Source: Pochonia chlamydosporia 170 (lineage: Eukaryota > Ascomycota > Sordariomycetes > Hypocreales > Clavicipitaceae). Taken from it: a DNA stretch of 64,000 nt. Made by a program: the position numbers and the translations under genes. Position 1 is the stretch's first letter. The number at the start of each line of letters is the position of its first letter. The DNA lies in contig NC_035795.1 of NCBI RefSeq assembly GCF_001653235.2, positions 558,001-622,000 on the forward strand. The letters run 5' to 3'. Below, piece after piece: positions 57,152 to 64,000 of this stretch. Below the pieces are notes generated by a model. The model searched no databases. It had not been told where the DNA came from and worked only from the letters and a program-made list of their open reading frames with translations.

Positions 57152-58145
57152 ATGCGCTTCCAAACTCTTGCCAGCGCTCTGGCGCTACCAGGAGCTGCTT
57201 TTGCGTTTGCGGATTCGTCACCATGGGTGATGCTGTCGACTTCAACGTGAGACTCGTTGCAGCACACTCCATCTACCCAAGACTGTATAACTGACATCCC
57301 TCTCAGTATCCGCCAGTCTTCCAACGCGAACCAGATTCAGACGAGCTCTGATGTGATTTCTTTCTCCAGAAATATCCTCGACGAATGCCCTACGGACCGA
57401 TACCTAATCGTAACACAGCCTGGTATCAATGCGGCTGATCTCCGCCAAGGAAATTGCTTGATGCCACATTTCTGCAAAGCTGTTGAGAATCCTCGCATCA
57501 AAGGAAAGTATACGGTGGCTGAGGTCGTCGGGGACGTCACAAAGGCTTCTCTCGATGAACATGTCAAGCTGGCGTGCAACAAGAAAGGGAAGACCGCCGC
57601 GGTGTCATCTGTTCATCTGGGACCATTGTCATCGGCTACCCGTTCCCAAGATCTCGCTAGCAACGGTACGTTTGTTGTTCTGGGCCACTATATACCACAT
57701 CTTGTCTCTTGCTTACAGGGTCACAGATGCATCGCTTGCTAGCCAGCTGGATGCAGTAACCGCGGGTGACAGCTACACCATCCTTTTCTACGCTACCCCT
57801 CGTGAGCCGTTGTACGAGTCGCATTTTATCGAGCCCGTGCATATGGATATGAAACGAGATATGGGTAGCGCCACTCTGCGGCGACAAGACAATGAAACTG
57901 AATTCAACAAGCTTCCTTTGTTTGAGAAGTACCAGTTTTTTACCCCTGGTGAGCTACATCACAAAGACAATGTAGATTGCCAAACCCGCTAACTGATATC
58001 ACCAGGAATTTTCATGGGCATTGTTGTTGCCGTTGTTCTCCTTTCTATCCTCGGAGCTGGTATCAGAGGACTAGCAAGTCTTGAGGTCTCATACGGCGCA
58101 TTCGATAAGGAGATGGGTCCAGCAGCCCAGAAGAAGCAACAGTAA
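57152..58145 (+). CDS. BIG1: BIG1 family ER membrane protein (cell-wall glucan, V-ATPase assembly)
   Basis: Type I ER membrane protein; in yeast Big1 is required for normal beta-1,6-glucan, and the C-terminal region is related to V-ATPase accessory subunits. Exons 57152-57246, 57307-57665, 57727-57948 and 58006-58145; 271 residues. Signal peptide MRFQTLASALALPGAAFAFA; lumenal domain with DSSPWVMLSTST, QTSSDVISFSRNIL and PTDRYLIVTQPG; then DSYTILFYATPRE. The last exon gives the TM IFMGIVVAVVLLSILGAG and a tail LEVSYGAFDKEMGPAAQKKQQ-like ending in KKQQ, a dilysine ER-retrieval signal. Intron 2 uses the downstream of two nearby AGs (TCACAG at 57726) to keep frame. Confidence 0.9.
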
Positions 58146-58526
58146 TTTTGCTGCGTCATCAACGTCATGTTTTGGACGGTATTAGGCCGAGTTTGTCTGT
58201 AGCATATACACATCAACTAAGGAGTTAAGGGCTGGTTTACTGGGAGAAAGAGAGGCTTTGCGATGTACAGCTGCCTGCCGTTATTGCACCGGGCAGCCTG
58301 AGCTGTTACTGAAGGGGTTCGAGATAGAGTTGAGTACGATTCTTGTACTGTATAATAAATCACCACAGAAAGCCATCTTCAAGTTGCGAAAGAAATTGCT
58401 ACCAAATACACCTTCCCTCACAGATGTATGTAAACTCCCTATACGCCAACCAAAATGAATATCACAAGGCTTTTGAATACTGCTGAACGTGTCTAACCGC
58501 AGTCTATGCACATCCATGGTTCCCAT
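58146..58526. other. Intergenic between convergent BIG1 and TRM112
   Basis: Holds both 3' UTRs. Only short chance ORFs. Nothing else seen. Confidence 0.5.
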
Positions 58527-59039
58527 CTATACCAGGTGGATCGGCAACAAAAAGTTCGCAATGCCCTCCTTGACAGCATACTCATGCCCACAGTTAGCAC
58601 ACACCAACTTGCCCTCCGACATTTGCGTCTCCAGCAACAAATGATGCAAATCCCTCAACGTCTTCTCATCACTCTGCAGCTCCTCTGCGGTGGGAGGCTG
58701 TTCCGGGAGAGCAGGAAAGCCGAGCTATTACTCCAGTTAATACTTTTTCACAGCCTTGTCTAAACGGGAATATCTCCATCTTCATGAGGCCCGGAAACTT
58801 CAACAACGATAACACAGGTCGGGAGGCCGCAAAAGCAATAAAGGGTAATATACCTCTGATGATGTCGTTCGCAAAGCAGCCCAGTCCAATCTGGGTAGAA
58901 CATTAATGATCATCGCGGGATTCAACTCGATTTCATCTTCAACGAGTTCCGCATCTTTGGGATGAAGAGGATATGAGTCGGATGAGCTCTTGCAAGCCTT
59001 GGCTGCGCAAGTCAGGAAGTTGAGGCTGAGGACCTTCAT
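58527..59039 (-). CDS. TRM112: TRM112, activator of RNA/protein methyltransferases
   Basis: Small zinc-binding partner that activates Trm9, Trm11, Mtq2 and Bud23 (tRNA, eRF1 and 18S rRNA methylation). Exons (minus): 59039-58854 and 58724-58527; 127 residues. The start MKVLSLNFLTCAAKACKSSS is the family N-terminus with two zinc-ligand Cys (11 and 16); the other pair is in KLVCANCGHEYAVKEGIANF near the C-terminus, ending LLPIHLV. The intron (donor GTATAT, acceptor AGTAATAG) joins TTSSE to LGFPALPEQPPTAEELQ in phase 0. Length fits the family. Confidence 0.95.
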
Positions 59040-59455
59040 TTTGAGAAATCAATGCAGCCTTGGTAAATACTGACTGCTTGCAGTTTTGACACTTGTGAAT
59101 TTGCTCGGTATATAGCTTGGTTGACTTCAAAGTGGTTGTAGTCGCTGTCTATGCCTCTGCTGAGCGGGTGAGCTAACAACTTTTTTTTTGCTATCAGGAC
59201 TGGATATATGTAGACTTGTTGCGGTGGTCCACCTGTCCCAGCAGTTACTAGTGGCCGATCCCTCTCCAGTCTCTGAAAGTGCAGGGCACCTCACTCCAAT
59301 GTCCCTTCAAAGACCACCTCTCACAGGCCACCCAGTTTAGCCGCAGCTTCTCCGGCACCTTCAACGCAACTTCCTTTTCTGCCATATTGTCACCAGACCT
59401 CACTTGATATTGAGCAGCGCAACAGAGTGGTCAATTCCACACAACAACCGTCAAG
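59040..59455. other. Divergent promoter between TRM112 and uS13m
   Basis: 416-bp shared upstream region; a T9 run near 59181 and TCACCAGACC at 59390. No coding potential recognised. Confidence 0.45.
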
Positions 59456-59961
59456 ATGGTAACTTTGAACCCCAAACTTATGCCCACGGAACCTAAAATC
59501 TAACATCCGACGCAGGTTTTCATTCTCGGCGTCAACTTCGACGAGGGCAAGCTCGTACAGGTAAGAAAGACCACCAACACATCAACAAACCATGTAGTTG
59601 CAAACCCGACCCAAACAGCACTGACATTGTCCGGAATTCCGGTCCGCAGAAAGCCCTCCAATCATTCTACGCCCTAGGATCAACGACATCCTCGCGCATC
59701 ATGGCCAAATACTCTATCCACAGACTCGCCAAAGTCGGCTCCCTGAGTCCCCGAACAGTAACGTCCCTGACGGCAGAATTATCACAAATGACGATTGAGA
59801 CGGACGCAAGAAGGATAGTACAGGACAACATCAAAAGATTAAAAGATATTGGGTCGTATCGCGGTCGACGTCACGCCATGGGACTGCCGGTACGCGGTCA
59901 ACGAACACGCACGCAGACTGCTACGGCCAACAAGCTGAACAGAGTGGATCGCCGAGCCTAA
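59456..59961 (+). CDS. SWS2: Mitochondrial small-subunit ribosomal protein uS13m
   Basis: Mitoribosomal S13-family protein of the small subunit head. Exons 59456-59458, 59516-59560 and 59650-59961; 119 residues. The first exon contributes only the ATG: donor GTAACT follows immediately and acceptor GACGCAG precedes GTTTTC, so the protein begins MVFILGVNFDEGKLVQKALQ. Exon 2 is 45 bp. Family features: the N-terminal GVNFDEGKLV, KVGSLSPRTVTSLTAELSQM, helix-two-turns-helix middle, and the C-terminal RNA-binding tail GSYRGRRHAMGLPVRGQRTR. The start-codon exon is unusual but is known in fungal ribosomal-protein genes. Confidence 0.93.
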
Positions 59962-60309
59962 GAATTGGATGCATACATGAAAATATCCAGGCATTGGAAA
60001 GTCTTGCCGGACTAATTTTCTGACGAGATTTGCGTACATGATCAGATCTGAGCATTGCAGAACGTAAACGTCTGCCATTCCGACATCATGTCAACGAGAT
60101 ACCTATGCAGCAGACAAGTTTCGAGAATGTTGGGGATCAAATCAAGACCCATCTGATAATTGAAATCTGCGCTATTGTACAAGAATGTATATAGAATATT
60201 TTGTACGATTAAAATGAGTGAAATTAGGCACCCTTACAATACTTCCTCAAAATCAAGGTGGCCGACCTTAAGGCTTTCCATGTTAGGACAGCAATAAGTA
60301 TCCAGAAAA
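59962..60309. other. Intergenic between convergent genes
   Basis: A/T-richer 348-bp spacer holding the 3' ends of uS13m and the dipeptidase. No gene seen. Confidence 0.5.
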
Positions 60310-61932
60310 CTACGGGCCAACCGTGAGCAAATCAACATCGTCCTCCATGATGGGCGCATTTTCCGCCTTCATTCGTGCAGATACAGCGTCAACTTGATGC
60401 CAGACACGAAGCAAATTGTGTCCAGCAATCTTTGCAGCATCGCGGTCGCTAACGCCAGCTCTCAACAGAGCAGCAACTAGTTCCGGATACTTGGAGACGT
60501 CTTCAAAGCCCTTGGGGACAGTTCCAATGCCATCGAAATCGGTGCCGATACCGACATGATCAAAGCCAATGAGATTACCGATGTGTAAGATGTGCTCTAC
60601 GATTCGATCCAACGTTGCGTTGGCAGCGTCGTCCTCCGGCAGGCCGTTCTTGTTACCCGTGTCTACGCAGGAGATAAACCCCGGGTTGATGTTGACCATG
60701 ACGATAGAATTTCTCTTCTTGACCAGCTTGAGAATCTCGTCCTTGACATTACGAGGGTGGGGGCAGATGCTGTAGGCAGAGCTGTGTGAGAAAATAACGG
60801 GTGCCTTTGATCCTGCCCAATCGGCACGACCTCCCAGAACGTCAAACATGGTATCTTGGCTATTTGCTCCATTAGTGGTCGTTTCTTCGACGACAAGTAG
60901 ATTGTTCAGGGTCGCAACTTACCTCACATGGGCCAGATCTACAATCATGCCAATGCGGTTCATCTCATGAACCAGCTTGCGTCCCAGAGGGCTTACACCA
61001 CCCCAGCGAGGTTCGGCCTTTCTCAACGGGTGCTCCAACACGGCGGCATCGGCAAACTTGTTGTGGCAGTTGTGCGTGAGCGTGGCGTATCGGACTCCAA
61101 GTTCGTGGAACCTTCGCAAATTGGCTGCCGAGTTTCCAATCTGATGAAGACCTTCCACGCCGAGGGGAGAAATGAACTTGCCGGATCTAAAAGCGCCTCT
61201 GGCACAATGGCTGTTCACTCGTGGGGCAAAGTCCTTGGGATATGCATCCATGAGCCTGTCCATAACATCAATTTGGTCCAAAGTGTACTGAACGCCTTTG
61301 GCTTTTGATTAGCACTCTTGGTCCATTACTAAACGAGCTGCCGGGAAAGTTGGGAGCAAGCATACTGGCAGCAAGGTTGGCATCGGAAAAGTCGTCTCCT
61401 TTTTCCGGGCAAGGAGCATAAACACTCCAAAAGGCGCCGCCGGATTGACCCTGTCTTAGCCGGAGGAGATCAACTTGGCCGGGGAGTGTGCCGTTCTCAA
61501 ACGACTCAGCCCACTCCCTGTTGTTGATGCGGTTGTGGTAAAGAGCACGGAGGGCGATGGGCAAGTCGACATGACCGTCTTTCAAGAAGGGCAATTGATG
61601 TTAGTTATGATCCTGGTGCCTGGAAACGAAATAAATGAAGAAATAACAACGGGTATCCATTTACCAATAAGAGGGTTATGTGCGAGGATCCGACGAGCCC
61701 GTTGTTCTACAGTCAATGTCTTCCCGCAGACATGGTCTGATACACGGCGGTAGCAGTGAGTTGCAGGTTTATGCAGCGCACCGAGCAGAAATGAAGCAGC
61801 AAGAACATAACATAATAGTCGAAGCGGACTCAATTTTCGATGCGATTTGTCCGCAGCCTTGGCATCTTGAGGAGTCAGTCCAAGAGACTTGTCGCTGTGG
61901 TGTGACGGAAGGATGTCCTTCTCGGCTGCCAT
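60310..61932 (-). CDS. Membrane dipeptidase (peptidase family M19)
   Basis: Zinc-dependent renal-dipeptidase-type enzyme hydrolysing dipeptides. Exons (minus): 61932-61665, 61578-61366, 61295-60923, 60859-60310; 467 residues. An N-terminal cytosolic tail, then a TM segment (LRLLCYVLAASFLLGALH, about 37-54) predicts a type II membrane protein rather than the GPI-anchored mammalian form. M19 motifs: HNPLIDGHVDLPIALR (zinc His/Asp, created across intron 1), the bridging Glu in SPLGVEGLHQIGNS, THNCHNKFAD, IFSHSSAYSICPHPRN (zinc His pair) and GIGTDFDG. Intron donors are GTAAAT, GTATGC and GTAAGT. DGHVDLP replaces the more usual DGHNDLP. Start at 61932; the in-frame GTG upstream is not used. Confidence 0.93.
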
Positions 61933-64000
61933 GGTCACGCGATGAGTATAAAAGGGCGTAATGAATATCTAGAAGAATATCAATTTGACAAGTGCACAAA
62001 CAAGTCAGAGGACCCAATCAAGGGCTCGTGCAGGCGGCGTCGCAGACGAAGGTAAATAGAGACAAAATGAAGAATAGATAGATGCAAATGAGTGTGGTGC
62101 AAGCTGGCCTGCAAGTCGTAGTGAGTCTGTGACAACACCTGCTGGATTTGTAAGACTAAGATCTCATGAAGGGGGGGGAAAGTCAGGGAGTAGATGGACC
62201 TGGTTGGTGGTACATGTACAGTCTGGTCTCGTCAACGTGTGTACGCGTCCCGCCCCAGGTTTGATAGATGGCCAAAGGTGAACTTACTCTAGGCTAGAGA
62301 ATGCACAAATGGTTATGCGGAGGAATAGACGCTCAGCCACAAAAGGGGGAACACAATGTTTAATTTGTTTTTCTTTTTCTGGTCTGTTTCGGGGAAAGAT
62401 TGAAGTCGTCAGCGTTATTGCTTGGCGTCCAAGACATCAGGCCTTACTTTGATGGCCACCAGACAGGTGCAAGGAACTTGGAACATTGAACGGACTTCGG
62501 CGCCGAATTGTCAGTGGAGTGGATTGGCCACTTGCACTTTGTCTCAACTGGGACATGAAAGGAGCACTGAGGGGCACACATACGGAGTAAACCGTTGGAG
62601 GATACCAGACTAGATTTCCAATGTTCTCCTGGCGGTAGGCTGGACTGGATGAAGCGGATGATCGACAAACGACGCCACTGCCCCGATGCCCTGTTCTCCG
62701 TTGACGCCAGAGCTGTATTTATGAGCTTGCAATTGGCCAATTGCAAAAACATCGAGTGCTTGACGGTCTGCCAGACGCATCAAGACGGAAGCATCGACAC
62801 TCGGACAGACACAATGCTGGGGGTGGCTCTTGTAGCCGCCGACATCTCCTTCAGTAGCTGATAAAGATCTAGTATGCGGTGTACGGAGTACGAGTGAAAG
62901 GTTCAATGTTAGAAACGCACACGCGCATAGTACAAAGATGCAATGCCCTGTTTGACTCTGTGACGGGCACATGCATCCATTCGGGTTGCCGCCGCTGCCA
63001 ATAATTCTACGTCACACTAGCTGTGCGTGATGATGAATCCAACATTGAAGGGCTTTGTAAGGGATGGACCAGTTCGTACGGAGTAGGTGTTTCAACTTCA
63101 ATGTTTAGGCTCTTCCTGTTTGGTGGGTTCGCAGACGTCAGTGTGTAGCAGATTGTCTCAGTTGGTTCAAGAGTCAACTTGTTGAAAGACGGACAAACTG
63201 GATGATGCGGGTGAGGGTGACAATGGACATGATTGCTGGGCATCAAATGATTGAAGATTCAGTCGCGGCCCGCGGTAAAGACCAACATCCAGCCCGGTCC
63301 TTCTTCTACCGGGGAAATGCTCCAAGTGCCGCCTTGAGCTATGTCCACCAGTTGACGTCTGGTCTGGCAGAATCTGCCCATTGGATGTCTGTGCTCTCTT
63401 TCTTTTGCTCCGTGTAACCGGGTCAGGTCCATTCCTGCCTTCAAGTGCAGATGTGATTGAGGCTGCCCAACCGTGACATGGAAATTATTTGTCCGGCGTC
63501 GGCCACGTTCCCATTTACAAGTTGTCACCGCCGTTCCCCCGCGCGTGAAAGAAACATTCAAGCCTCGGCGTGTAACAATCACTGGCTGTGACAAGCATCG
63601 ATTGATAATTGCCAACTCTTGTTCCAGGCGTATACAACAGCCGCCCTACCCTACAATTCAACTGCCTTTCAAGAGGCGGTGCGGTTCGTGGCAGTGTGCC
63701 TGGCAGATCCCTCGACAAAAGCTCTACAACCAGGCAAGCTTGGGTCAATCTTTGCCCTTCACCTCGGGCCTGATACGAGACAGGCTAAAACCAGCCACAT
63801 TCAACATTGACGAACCCGCATACCAAGGTCTGGTGGAGAGCAGGGACCCAAGGAGGTCAACTGGTCTGGTTGCATGTGCTCCCACAGTGGCGTGGCGCTC
63901 GTCATCGTCACTGGCCTTCTTGAGCAAGGACCCCTGAGGCAAAAAAAGCCCAGCAAACCTGCACCAAACCAGACCAAACCAGACAGCTGTGCTCTCTCCG
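61933..64000. other. Intergenic region to right edge
   Basis: No gene recognised in 2.1 kb. It is dense in short words shared with other intergenic regions: TACGGAGTA at 62581, 62882 and 63077, TCTGGTCT/CCAGAC words at 62222, 63358, 63829-63873 and an ACCAGACCAAACCAGAC run at 63968-63984. It probably includes the dipeptidase promoter at its left end. Confidence 0.45.

Noticed and set aside
57719..57726. Acceptor TTACAG at 57718 for BIG1 exon 3
   Set aside because: It gives the wrong frame; the next AG (TCACAG ending 57726) restores DASLASQLDAVTAGDS.
1..64000. tRNA, rRNA, CRISPR, transposons, prophage or biosynthetic cluster
   Set aside because: No cloverleaf with a credible B-box, no regular repeat-spacer array, and no transposase, reverse transcriptase, polyketide synthase or peptide synthetase motifs were seen on either strand.

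Overview
This window is nuclear DNA of a filamentous ascomycete, most likely a member of Sordariomycetes/Hypocreales. The evidence is: short spliceosomal introns (mostly 50-90 nt) with CTGAC/CTAAC-type branch points; a gene set typical of Pezizomycotina (samB, SET1 with an RRM, fungal SCAP, BIG1, 161-residue tropomyosin, a DUF4202 protein); and long promoter-rich intergenic stretches sprinkled with TACCTAGGTA, TACGGAGTA and TCTGGT words. Genus is not determined from sequence alone. No tRNA, rRNA, CRISPR, transposase or reverse transcriptase was seen.

Layout, left to right. 0.6-3 kb: ER cyclophilin B and a lysine-rich fungal protein, both on the minus strand. 3-7 kb: gene-poor, but it holds a tiny intronless ORF (28 codons, ending in the CaaX box CTVM) that looks like a farnesylated a-factor-type mating pheromone precursor, with a TATA box and two HMG-box-like sites upstream. 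7-15 kb: EBP2 (plus), samB (MYND finger, minus) and a two-TM membrane protein (minus). 15-24.7 kb: ZRG17-like zinc transporter (plus), MGM1 (minus), SPB1 (plus) and a JMJD7-like JmjC protein (minus). 26-29.6 kb: SCAP sterol sensor (plus). 33-40 kb: a 14-3-3-like protein (plus), a Myb/SANT protein whose reading frame holds an in-frame TAG (minus), a DUF4202 protein (plus) and a four-exon Cys-rich single-pass surface protein (minus). 40-46 kb: gene-poor, with one decayed-looking ORF relic. 46-62 kb: a conserved 188-residue protein (plus), SET1 (minus), a securin-like candidate (minus), tropomyosin (plus), RRP17/NOL12 (minus), BIG1 (plus), TRM112 (minus), mitochondrial uS13m (plus) and a membrane dipeptidase (minus). 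62-64 kb: no gene seen.

Most genes are housekeeping and unrelated by pathway, but ribosome assembly recurs: EBP2, SPB1, RRP17, TRM112 and mitochondrial uS13m. Other themes are the secretory pathway and cell surface (CypB, ZRG17, SCAP, BIG1, dipeptidase, Cys-rich surface protein), mitochondrial fusion (MGM1), chromatin (SET1) and cell cycle/cytoskeleton (securin-like, tropomyosin). Exon boundaries below were derived by hand from splice consensus plus reading-frame continuity and family resemblance; none was checked against transcripts or databases.
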